From contig JAFEAP010000008.1 of NCBI GenBank assembly GCA_018266355.1, positions 108,320-172,319 of the forward strand: 64,000 nt of DNA. Direction: 5' to 3'. Below are positions 17,561-24,904 of this stretch, piece after piece. Within the stretch, counting starts at the first letter, position 1, and every line of letters starts with the position of its first letter. A model generated the notes under the pieces. The model ran no database searches. It saw only the letters and a list, made by a program, of their open reading frames with translations, and was not told where the DNA came from. Made by a program: the position numbers and the translations under genes. This DNA comes from Bdellovibrionales bacterium (GTDB lineage Bacteria > Bdellovibrionota > UBA1018).

Positions 17561-18547
17561 ATGAATGCGTCCGCCGGTCCATTTTTAGTGATCCTCGCGA
17601 GCCTCGGGCTCGGTCTTCTCCTGCGAAGGAGCCGCCATCTTCCGGACACCGCCCCAAAAACCCTGAACGCCTACGTGATCGCGGTCGCGGTTCCCGCGCT
17701 CGTGCTCGCCCAGCTGCCCGGCTTCCTGCGCGAACTCGGATCCCACGTCGAACGGATCGATGCCGGTCTCGTCTTCCTTCCGCTTATCCCCTGGTTGATT
17801 TTCTTCGGGGCGATCGGGTTTTTCGGATGGCTGCACCGGAAGGGAGTGATTCGCCGCGACCAATGGGCGCTCCTCTCGCTTTCGGCGGGGCTCGGGAACA
17901 CGGCGTTCGTCGGTTTTCCGCTCATCGAGGCGCTCGTCGGCCCGCGGAGCTTGCCGCTCGCGATCCTTCTCGATCAGCTCGGGACGTTTCTCGCCCTCTC
18001 GGTCGCGGGAACCTTCTTTATTTCCTATGTTCATGCGACCGAACCCGCGGCGGGGGACGCGCCGGAAGCGGCGCCGAAGTTCCACGTCGATCGTTTCGCG
18101 CGCGAACTTTTCCGTTTTCCGCCGTTTCTCGCGCTCCTGGCCTCGTTCGGAGTCGCGGCGATCGGAACGTTTCCGCCGATCGCTCAGGGCGTGATCGAAA
18201 AACTCGCGGCGACCCTCGTGCCGGTCGCGATGGTGAGCGTCGGGGCCCAGCTTCGTTTCGACCGTCGGAGCGTCGGGCGGGAAGCGCGCGGCCTCTTCGT
18301 CGGTCTCGGTTACAAGATGGCGCTCGCTCCGCTCGGGATCGCCTTGCTCGCCTACGGCGTCTTTCGCCTGCGAGACGAGAAGCTCGCCGTCGCGGTCTTG
18401 GAGGCGGCGATGGCGCCGATGATCACTTCGACCGTGCTCGGCATCGAGGCCGATTTCGCGCCCGAACTCGGGGCGTTGATGCTCGGGGTGGGGATTCCGC
18501 TCTCGCTCTTGACGGTGCCGCTCGTGCACCTCTTTTTCTCGCGGTAG
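17561..18547 (+). CDS. AEC-family (auxin efflux carrier type) permease
   Basis: The 328-residue hydrophobic protein has about ten transmembrane segments in the two-halves layout of the AEC/BASS superfamily. Family features include an N-terminal half with GLGNTAFVGFPLIEAL and a C-terminal half with MVSVGAQL and APMITSTVLGIEA. Members export or import small carboxylates such as malonate, malate or auxin-like acids through the inner membrane. The start at 17561 gives an immediate first membrane helix. The neighbouring phytochelatin-synthase-like gene is divergent. The transported compound is unknown. Confidence 0.9.
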   Translation: MNASAGPFLVILASLGLGLLLRRSRHLPDTAPKTLNAYVIAVAVPALVLAQLPGFLRELGSHVERIDAGLVFLPLIPWLIFFGAIGFFGWLHRKGVIRRDQWALLSLSAGLGNTAFVGFPLIEALVGPRSLPLAILLDQLGTFLALSVAGTFFISYVHATEPAAGDAPEAAPKFHVDRFARELFRFPPFLALLASFGVAAIGTFPPIAQGVIEKLAATLVPVAMVSVGAQLRFDRRSVGREARGLFVGLGYKMALAPLGIALLAYGVFRLRDEKLAVAVLEAAMAPMITSTVLGIEADFAPELGALMLGVGIPLSLLTVPLVHLFFSR

Positions 18548-18559
18548 TTCGAGGGAGGC

Positions 18560-19258
18560 TCAGAACAATTCCGGCATCGCTCGGCGAATTCCCCGGTAAA
18601 TCGTATTCGCGATGGCGTCGGCGTTCGCGGTGATCGGCGAGCAGCTCGTCGGAGGCACGTGGACGAACCCGTACCGAGTCGGCGAGCCGGGAGTCGCGAA
18701 CATGCGTCCGAGCCAGTACGCGGTGTTGTTGCACACGTAGGCGCCCGCGTCGTTCGAGAGGTGGTTCGCCGAACCGAATGGCGGGGCCATCCGGTAAATC
18801 GACTTCATCGGGGCGTTGAACTCGACGACCTTCGGACCGCCCGGGAGGATCGGCCGATTCACCCGGCGAACGCCCGCGTTGTCCGCGGCGTAGGTCGAGT
18901 CGAGGTTCCGCGCCCGGGTCTCGAAGTCGATCTCGCAACCCCCGGCGCCGAAGCTGAGCACGAGGGCCGGAGTGCGTCCGCCGACGCAGTCGAGGGCGAC
19001 TTTCGCGGCACGGTCATATTCGACGGGCAGGATGCAGGTCGAAATCCGCACGGGATCCGACCGATCGAGGGTGGGCGTACCTTCGAGCAGCCACGCGAGT
19101 TTCTCGACGACCACGGCGGAGTTATTGACCGGGAGGCCGCCGAAGGGTTCGAAAGCCGTCAAGACGATCTCGGAGGCGCGCGCGATCGGCGACGACGCCG
19201 CGAACGCGACGACGAGAGCGACTAAAAGACGAAGCCGGTTTTGAAGCCGTGCGTCCAT
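18560..19258 (-). CDS. exported pyrrolidone-carboxylate peptidase (C15 family)
   Basis: The 232-residue protein matches pyroglutamyl peptidase I, which removes N-terminal pyroglutamate. It has TAFEPFGG near the N-terminus, the catalytic Glu in DFETRARN (Glu113), Cys176 in AGAYVCNN and His200 in GFVHVP. A hydrophobic leader LLVALVVAFA ending IARAS precedes the domain, so it is predicted to be exported. Usual family members are cytosolic and lack this. It is transcribed convergently with the AEC permease (12 bp apart). Periplasmic or secreted peptide trimming is inference. Confidence 0.85.
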   Translation of the reverse strand: MDARLQNRLRLLVALVVAFAASSPIARASEIVLTAFEPFGGLPVNNSAVVVEKLAWLLEGTPTLDRSDPVRISTCILPVEYDRAAKVALDCVGGRTPALVLSFGAGGCEIDFETRARNLDSTYAADNAGVRRVNRPILPGGPKVVEFNAPMKSIYRMAPPFGSANHLSNDAGAYVCNNTAYWLGRMFATPGSPTRYGFVHVPPTSCSPITANADAIANTIYRGIRRAMPELF

Positions 19259-19348
19259 GCGCGATTCCCCCCGGGTTCGAGCGTAGTCGAACCGTCGGAG
19301 AGCGCAAGTCCCGCCCGGATTTTTTCACCGGGGAAGTAGAAGACCGGC

Positions 19349-20230
19349 TCAAACGTCGGCTGGGCGCCGATGTTTCCACCGTCGGTGCGTCCAAAGCCAA
19401 TAGCGTGGATCTTGCCGGATTTCGGCTTCCAAACGCCGGGTCACTTCCTCGATGAGGGCGCCCGGAGCGGCTTCGCGCGGACGATCGGTGATCGGCTGGA
19501 GCTCGAAGAGGTATTTCCCGCGGGAGACCTTCCGAATCACGCCGAAGAAGATGGGCAGATCATACTCCTTCGCGTATTTCTCCGCGCCGAAGGTGACGCC
19601 GGTATCCTGACCGAGGAACGTCATCCAATGCGCTTTCCGCGGATCGCCCGGGGACTGGTCCGAGCCGAAGATCATGGCGTACGGGACCGTCCTCGGATCG
19701 GCCGCGGCGGCACGAAAGAAAGCCGGGACCTCGCGCATCGGGAGCATCTCGAGTCCGTACTTTCCGCGCGTCTCGCGCATCTTCCCTTCCAGGAATCGGT
19801 TCGAGAGGGGTTTGTAGATCGCGACGGCGCGGTGGGGGATCTGCTGGCGGAGGGCGACCGCGAGCCATTCCCAGTTGTTGTAGTGCCCGCCCGCGAGGAC
19901 GACCGAGCGGCCGGCTTCGAAAAAGGGGACGAGGATTTCGGGATTCGCGACCCGGAAGCGCGCTCGGATCTCGGCGTCCGAGATGGTGAAACTCTTGAAG
20001 CTCTCGACGATCAGGTCGCAGAAGTGCCGGTAGAAATCGCGGGCGATCACGACTCGTTCCGCCGCCGATTTTTCCGGGAAAGACCGGGCTAGGTTTTCCT
20101 CGACCACGCGGCGGCGGTAGCGGAGGACGTAGAAAATCAAAACGAAGAAGGCGTCCGAGAGGAGATAGAGCGCACGCATCGGGAGGCGCGAGATCGGGAG
20201 CACGAAGAGCGTGTAGAGGACGGCCGTCAT
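19349..20230 (-). CDS. lysophospholipid / lipid A acyltransferase (LpxL/HtrB-like)
   Basis: The 293-residue protein has an N-terminal membrane segment and the acyltransferase HX4E motif in GGHYNNWEW (His116, Glu121). It also has FGSDQSPGDP and the C-terminal WLWTHRRWK, all typical of LpxL-type late lipid A acyltransferases working at the inner-membrane cytoplasmic face. It stands alone, divergent from the next gene by 102 bp. The 90-bp gap to the upstream-lying peptidase gene contains a small GGTTCGA/TCGAACC hairpin (19274-19293). The acyl donor and acceptor position cannot be told; a general lysophospholipid acyltransferase is the alternative. Confidence 0.88.
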   Translation of the reverse strand: MTAVLYTLFVLPISRLPMRALYLLSDAFFVLIFYVLRYRRRVVEENLARSFPEKSAAERVVIARDFYRHFCDLIVESFKSFTISDAEIRARFRVANPEILVPFFEAGRSVVLAGGHYNNWEWLAVALRQQIPHRAVAIYKPLSNRFLEGKMRETRGKYGLEMLPMREVPAFFRAAAADPRTVPYAMIFGSDQSPGDPRKAHWMTFLGQDTGVTFGAEKYAKEYDLPIFFGVIRKVSRGKYLFELQPITDRPREAAPGALIEEVTRRLEAEIRQDPRYWLWTHRRWKHRRPADV

Positions 20231-20332
20231 GGGGATGATCCAAGTCTAAGGGGTCGGCGGACGTCGGTCCATTCCGGATTCGCCAAAATATCGCCGCTAT
20301 GCCCTCGCACGGGTGTCTCGTACACTGGAATC

Positions 20333-21490
20333 ATGGAATGCCGGGAGAAACGTCGGGGAAAGTTCGGGTCGAAGAGTCGAAAGGCGGCGATCGCCGCGGC
20401 CTTGGCCGTGATCGCCGTCGGTGTCGTGCCTTCGGCCGAAGCGGGCGTGAGCTGGTTCTACAAGTTCGTCTGCGAGGATCTGCTCCACTACTTCGACCAT
20501 TCCGTGAAGCGGGCGGACAAAGCGCTCGAGAAGTTCGGGTGGGCGAGGAAAGGATTTCTCGAACTCGGAACGGAGCGGCTGCCCGGCGGGTACGGTCTGT
20601 TGCTTAGGCAGAACTACGAGAATTACTTCCGGGAGTGCGAAGACACTCTGATCTCGATCGCGGCGATGGCGAAGCGGGCGATTAATCCCGAGCAGGCGGA
20701 GATCGTGCGAACGAAGATCGCGGCGTTGCGGTACCAAACGCTCACTCCGGAGGAAGTCGACGGAACGATGGACTGGGTCATCCGGAAAATGTCGAAAGTG
20801 CCGAACGTCGACCTTTCGAAGTACCAGAAGATGAAACAGGACTACCGCGTTTTCTACTCGAAGCTCACGAACCTCACGCTTGCCGACACGAAGGCCGATC
20901 CTGCGCAGTTCCTGCGAATCAATGAAAGCGCATTCGAAGCCCATATCGCGACCCTGGTCGCTCCCTACGCGCCTTTCGAGGGCATCGACGTCGCCACCTT
21001 CGGCGAACTCCGATCCGGCCAGCCCGGTCGAAATCCGATGTACCTCGTGTTGCTCGAGACGAACGTCAATCTCCTTCGGGAGGGCGGGGTCCCGCCCGGC
21101 ATGGGAAGCGCAGATTTCATCACGAAGTCATGGGGCGACGCGCTCCGTGCGGAGTTGGACTATCAGCATTACGACGTGATCGAAAAAGCGGCGAAAGCGC
21201 TGATGTACGAAGGCCTCAAGAAGATCTCCATGGGTCGGATGACCTTGGAGGGCGGGGAAATCACGCTCCGTGAAACCGCAGAGCTCGTCGCCTCGATGAA
21301 GGGACTCATCACGAAAGACCTCGTCTCGAAAATGGGTGCCGAAAGGGCGGCGAATCTCGCCGATCTCATCGAGGCTTTCGTGAAGGGACTCGGGAACTAC
21401 GAACTCTATTCCGTTCAGCGCGGCTCCCGATTCAGCGACGGTCTTTCGGGCTTGGCCGAGCGGCTCCGAGATCCGGTATTCGTCCGCTGA
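20333..21490 (+). CDS. exported protein, unknown
   Basis: The 385-residue protein has a basic N-terminus and signal peptide (AAIAAALAVIAVGVVPSAEAG). A mostly helical, soluble mature part follows with few Cys (FVCEDLL, FRECEDT). I recognise no domain. The ATG at 20333 precedes the signal peptide directly. It converges on the Cys-repeat protein gene, with a hairpin between them that could terminate both transcripts. Confidence 0.7.
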   Translation: MECREKRRGKFGSKSRKAAIAAALAVIAVGVVPSAEAGVSWFYKFVCEDLLHYFDHSVKRADKALEKFGWARKGFLELGTERLPGGYGLLLRQNYENYFRECEDTLISIAAMAKRAINPEQAEIVRTKIAALRYQTLTPEEVDGTMDWVIRKMSKVPNVDLSKYQKMKQDYRVFYSKLTNLTLADTKADPAQFLRINESAFEAHIATLVAPYAPFEGIDVATFGELRSGQPGRNPMYLVLLETNVNLLREGGVPPGMGSADFITKSWGDALRAELDYQHYDVIEKAAKALMYEGLKKISMGRMTLEGGEITLRETAELVASMKGLITKDLVSKMGAERAANLADLIEAFVKGLGNYELYSVQRGSRFSDGLSGLAERLRDPVFVR

Positions 21491-21497
21491 AGTGGGA

Positions 21498-21528
21498 AGG
21501 CCCGACCACCGAGACGGTGACCGGGCCT
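21498..21528. terminator. candidate bidirectional terminator hairpin
   Basis: AGGCCCG (21498-21504) pairs with CGGGCCT (21522-21528), with an inner CACC/GGTG stem. It lies exactly between two convergent genes. Flanking U-tracts are weak (GGATTTCC on the plus strand), so efficiency is uncertain. Confidence 0.5.
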
Positions 21529-21553
21529 CCGGATTTCCTTGCGAACCGTCGGC

Positions 21554-22831
21554 TCAGAACTGGACGTTCATGCACGCCGAAACGTAGTCGGTGTCGGAGA
21601 CGTCGATGCAACGATCGTCCACGCGGATCGACCAGGCTCGGGTGCGGCCGCCGTTCGACTTGAGCGCCTGGCACTGGGCTAGGGTCGAGTAGCGCGGATC
21701 GATGTAGCCGGCCGCCGAGACCGCGCCCGAGCAGCTGTCGCTGTTCGAGTAGATCACGACTTGGCGGGCGCCGCGGTAGCTCGGCACGCGCACGTTCAAG
21801 CAGGCCGAAACGAGGTCCGTGTCCGTGATGTCGCGGCAGACGCCTTCGACCTTCACCGACCAGGCGGACGAGCTCGAACCCGTGCGGGTGAGGCCGTTGC
21901 ACTGGTCTTGGAGGTCGTAGTCGGCGAGGAGCGAAGCGCTACCCGAGACGTTGCCCGAGCAGCTATCCGAGTTCGAGTAGAACACGGCGTCCGTCGCGCC
22001 GTTCGGACGCGAGTTCGGGAGGTTCATGCCCATGCACGCCGACAGCACGTTCGTGTCGGAGATGTCTTGGCAGGAGTTCCCGATACGGATCGACCACGCC
22101 GACCCGTTCCCGCGCGCGGCCATGGCGTTGCACTGTTCGGCTTGGGAGCGGTAGGAGTTGAAGATACCCGAAGCCGAGACGTTGCCCGAGCAGCTATCGC
22201 TGTTCGAGAAGATCGTGACTTGGACGTCGTCGCGGCGCTGCGGGACGATCGTTTGGGCACAAGCCGAGAGGGCGTTCGTGTCGGAGATGTCGCGGCAGAC
22301 GCCGTCGACCCGGATCGACCACGCGGAAGCGTTCGCGTTCGCGAGTTGGCTGCGGCATTGGTCGGTCACGTCGAGACCGGCTTGGAGATTCGCGTAGCCG
22401 GCGACGTTGCCCGAGCAGCTATCGGAGTTCGAGAAGATGACGACCTCGGTGCCGCGGCCCGGGATCGGTTGAGGCGGGAGTGGCTGCGGGATGGGCGGGA
22501 GTGGCCGGGGGGGCTGAGGTTGGGGAATCGGAGGCTGGGGCCGAGGCGGTTGCGGGCGCGGCGGTTGGGGCCGCGGAGCGAAGTTATCGCAGCTGATCGT
22601 GGTCGGGCTGCTTTCGCGGTACATCGTGAGCTGGATCGACCGGCCGGCGGCGAGCGGATACTCGAGCGAGGTTTGGCGACCGCCGCTCTGACTACAGGAA
22701 ACGACGACCGAGCGGCCATCGTTCAAGACGAGTCTGCGGGATTCGCCTTGGCGAAGACGGATCGGCTGACCGGCTTGGGCCAGCTGGGCGACGCACGCGG
22801 CGCCGGCGAGAAGGACGAGGGACTTTTTCAT
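21554..22831 (-). CDS. secreted protein with four Cys4 SNSDSCSG repeats
   Basis: The 425-residue protein has a signal peptide (MKKSLVLLAGAACVAQLAQA) and a small N-terminal domain with two Cys. A Pro-rich linker (86-125, PRPQPP/PQPLPP units) leads into four tandem repeats of about 76 residues starting near 129, 204, 281 and 357. Every repeat begins with FSNSDSCSG or YSNSDSCSG, has a WSIRV-like strand, then CRDISDT-like and SAC motifs. Each has exactly four cysteines (for example 139/159/179/191), so two disulfides per unit are likely. The ATG at 22831 follows GAGGAGAG. I know no named family. A surface or secreted binding protein is a guess from architecture. Confidence 0.8.
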   Translation of the reverse strand: MKKSLVLLAGAACVAQLAQAGQPIRLRQGESRRLVLNDGRSVVVSCSQSGGRQTSLEYPLAAGRSIQLTMYRESSPTTISCDNFAPRPQPPRPQPPRPQPPIPQPQPPRPLPPIPQPLPPQPIPGRGTEVVIFSNSDSCSGNVAGYANLQAGLDVTDQCRSQLANANASAWSIRVDGVCRDISDTNALSACAQTIVPQRRDDVQVTIFSNSDSCSGNVSASGIFNSYRSQAEQCNAMAARGNGSAWSIRIGNSCQDISDTNVLSACMGMNLPNSRPNGATDAVFYSNSDSCSGNVSGSASLLADYDLQDQCNGLTRTGSSSSAWSVKVEGVCRDITDTDLVSACLNVRVPSYRGARQVVIYSNSDSCSGAVSAAGYIDPRYSTLAQCQALKSNGGRTRAWSIRVDDRCIDVSDTDYVSACMNVQF

Positions 22832-22947
22832 GGGGACTCTCCTCAAAGTTTTAAGGGACTGGCGGATCGCACACAAAAACCCGCAATCGCCGAAAAGGCA
22901 AAAGCCGGGCCGAGTTCTTCTCCGCTATAAGGAGGTTAGAGGAGGGC

Positions 22948-23008
22948 GAGTGCGCTTTCGCACCGGGCACTCCGGCACCGAAGCGGGGTCTTGACCCCGG
23001 CGCCGGAG
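22948..23008 (+). promoter_or_regulatory. structured leader with mutually exclusive hairpins before the peroxiredoxin gene
   Basis: One fold pairs CTCCGGC (22970-22976) with GCCGGAG (23002-23008) around an inner GGGGTC/GACCCC stem and buries the GGAG ribosome binding site. An alternative pairs GAGTGC (22948-22953) with GCACTC (22967-22972), which uses part of the left arm and would free GGAG. A small GTGCG/CGCAC hairpin (22950-22963) competes with the latter. Confidence 0.4.
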
Positions 23009-23014
23009 ATTGGA

Positions 23015-23761
23015 ATGCTCCGGGACATGCAAAAAATCCTCTCGGGTCTGGTGGCGATCGGCTTGGTTTCGTTTTCGGTGGTAATTCCGGCGCGGGCCGA
23101 GGAAAGCCTGAAGTCCGAGCTCGATGCGAAAGCGAAGGCGGCGCGCGAAAAGACTCCGGCCGAAATAAGGCGCATCATGGAGAAGGCGCTCGAGGACGTT
23201 CGGAAGACCAAGATCGCCGAGAAAGCGAAGAAGAAAGGCGCCGCGTTTCCGAGCCGCGCCCTGAAAAACCTGACGGGCGATTCGGTCGACCTTTCCAAAC
23301 AAGCCGCGATCAAGCCGGTCATCGTCGTTTTCTACCGCGGCGGCTGGTGCCCGTACTGCATGGCCCAGCTGAAATATTGGAACGGGAAGATCGACGAGGT
23401 CAAAGCCAAGGGCGCCGAGTTTTACGCGGTCACCCCGGAAAAGACCGATGAGGCCAAGAAGACCTCCGAAAAAAACGAGTGGAAGTTTCCGGTCCTGGTC
23501 GACGAAGGGTCGAATCTGGCCCGTGACCTCGGGATCGTCTATCCGCTGCCTCAGGACCTGATCGGCGTTTATCGGAAATTCGGGATCGACCTCGAGAAGA
23601 CGAACACGAGCGAACAGTGGGAACTTCCGATCTCGGCCACTTACGTCGTGGGTACGGACGGGAAGATCGCGTACGCGCACATCGACCCGGACTATAAGAA
23701 GCGCGCGGAGCCGAGCGAAGTTCTGAAAAAGGTCCCGGCGGCCGCATCGGGTAAGCACTAA
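23015..23761 (+). CDS. exported peroxiredoxin / thioredoxin-fold protein
   Basis: The 248-residue protein has a signal peptide (KILSGLVAIGLVSFSVV...ARAEE) and a charged helical stretch (about 30-75). The AhpC/TSA-type thioredoxin fold carries GGWCPYCMAQL, with Cys112 and Cys115. This CxxC version is typical of peroxiredoxin-like reductases that act on peroxides or disulfides. Export puts it in the periplasm. The ATG at 23015 was preferred to the one at 23027 because GGAG lies 6 nt upstream. That site sits in a predicted hairpin, suggesting translational control. The partner reductant is unknown. Confidence 0.85.
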   Translation: MLRDMQKILSGLVAIGLVSFSVVIPARAEESLKSELDAKAKAAREKTPAEIRRIMEKALEDVRKTKIAEKAKKKGAAFPSRALKNLTGDSVDLSKQAAIKPVIVVFYRGGWCPYCMAQLKYWNGKIDEVKAKGAEFYAVTPEKTDEAKKTSEKNEWKFPVLVDEGSNLARDLGIVYPLPQDLIGVYRKFGIDLEKTNTSEQWELPISATYVVGTDGKIAYAHIDPDYKKRAEPSEVLKKVPAAASGKH

Positions 23762-23819
23762 GGCCGCAAGGGGGTCGGCTCGAGACTCGCGGGCAGCTCT
23801 CGATCTGGGCGATACGAGG

Positions 23820-23862
23820 TCTGATAATATATATTATGTTAAATAGAAATATATGGAAAACC
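23820..23862. promoter_or_regulatory. AT-rich block with a 14-bp palindrome
   Basis: In GC-rich surroundings, 23820-23862 is almost entirely A/T and contains the perfect palindrome ATAATATATATTAT (23824-23837). It lies about 100 bp upstream of the DUF4399 gene and could be an UP element, a regulator site or a bent-DNA region. The rest of 23762-23942 shows no gene. Confidence 0.4.
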
Positions 23863-23942
23863 CAGAGGTTAACTCGGCTTTGAGCGCATCCGCCCCAGCT
23901 TTCCGCTTCTCAGGCACTCCGGTCCCCGCTAGGCTCTGACTC

Positions 23943-24410
23943 ATGAAAACCATTCTCTCGCTCATCGTGATCGTCTCCTTGGGTTCTCTTTCCACGTTCG
24001 CGTCGCAGGCTCCGGATCCGAAGGCGCCGAAGGCTCCCGGCGAAAAATCCGCCGCGCACGGCGCTGCCGAAAAAGCCCCGGCTCGGGTTTTCTTCAAGAA
24101 CCTGAAGAACGGTCAGACGATCCCGACGAAATATAAGATCGAATTCGGCATCGAGGGCGTCGCCGTGAAACCGGCCGGTGAAATCGTCCCGGGCACCGGG
24201 CATCATCACCTGATCATCGACGGCGACGCGATTCCCGCCGGTCAGGTCGTTCCGGCCGACGAACACCACGTGCATTTCGGCAAAGGCCAAACCGAATACG
24301 AGATCACGCTGAAGCCCGGCAAACATAAGCTCTTGCTCCAGTTCGCCGACGGCGCGCACATTTCGTACGGTCCCGAGCTCTCGGCCGTCGTCGACGTCAT
24401 CGTCAAATAA
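23943..24410 (+). CDS. exported DUF4399 domain protein
   Basis: The 155-residue protein has a signal peptide (ILSLIVIVSLGSLSTFAS), an Ala/Pro/Lys-rich spacer and a DUF4399 domain (about 48-155). Family hallmarks are FFKNLKNGQTIPTKY, GTGHHHLIIDG, HVHFGKGQTEYEI and KLLLQFADGAHI. The clustered His residues make metal binding plausible, but the family's function is not known to me. It probably forms an operon with the HepT-like gene, 12 bp downstream. Confidence 0.88.
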   Translation: MKTILSLIVIVSLGSLSTFASQAPDPKAPKAPGEKSAAHGAAEKAPARVFFKNLKNGQTIPTKYKIEFGIEGVAVKPAGEIVPGTGHHHLIIDGDAIPAGQVVPADEHHVHFGKGQTEYEITLKPGKHKLLLQFADGAHISYGPELSAVVDVIVK

Positions 24411-24422
24411 TCGACGCCGGCG

Positions 24423-24836
24423 ATGGACCGCGGCGAAGGCCGAAATCGTTCGGAGATCCCCGATCTAGACGCGCGACTTAAAGCTTTGGATGAGGCGCTC
24501 CGCGAACCGGACGTCTCCGACCGCGAGTTCCTCTTTAACGTGGAGGCCTACGCGTGGGCGATCCTTCAGCGTCTCCGGGCCGAGCTTTTCGAGCGCCGTC
24601 TCGGGATGCCGAAATCCGACTCCGAGGTGTTTTCGATCCTTCAGTCGGGCGCCGTGATCGATCTCGTCGAGGCCCGGAAACTCCGGCAGTTTTGCGAAGC
24701 GAGGACGCTCGCCAGCCGGGACTTCGCGAAAATCGACATCGTGGGCGTTCGCGAGATGGCGGCGGATCGGGGATGGATTCGCGACGTTCTCGGTCGTTTG
24801 GGGTCCGTCGCCTCCCCTGCCGCGCCGGGAAATTGA
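24423..24836 (+). CDS. HepT-like (DUF86/HEPN) protein without its RNase motif
   Basis: The 137-residue protein follows the pattern of HepT toxins: a helical core, LGMPKSDSEVFSILQSG (the usual LPxTYxEaFxxL region), a Leu/Arg helix, then ARTLASRDFAKID. In active HepT this last site reads RNxxxHxY. Here it is Arg94-Thr-Leu-Ala-Ser-Arg99-Asp-Phe101, so Asn, His and the AMPylated Tyr are Thr, Arg and Phe. RNase activity and MntA-dependent AMPylation are therefore unlikely. No MntA nucleotidyltransferase lies beside it. The neighbour upstream is the DUF4399 gene. A domesticated HEPN fold is my reading. Confidence 0.6.
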   Translation: MDRGEGRNRSEIPDLDARLKALDEALREPDVSDREFLFNVEAYAWAILQRLRAELFERRLGMPKSDSEVFSILQSGAVIDLVEARKLRQFCEARTLASRDFAKIDIVGVREMAADRGWIRDVLGRLGSVASPAAPGN

Positions 24837-24904
24837 CGTCGACCTCGATCACGAGCGCGGATTCCCTCAGGATTCTGTGGAAACGGTCCGATGCGCTAAG
24901 CACG

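Noticed and set aside
19274..19293. GGTTCGA/TCGAACC hairpin as terminator or tRNA fragment
   Set aside because: It has no U-tract on either strand and no acceptor or anticodon arms around it. It is only a short palindrome between two genes.
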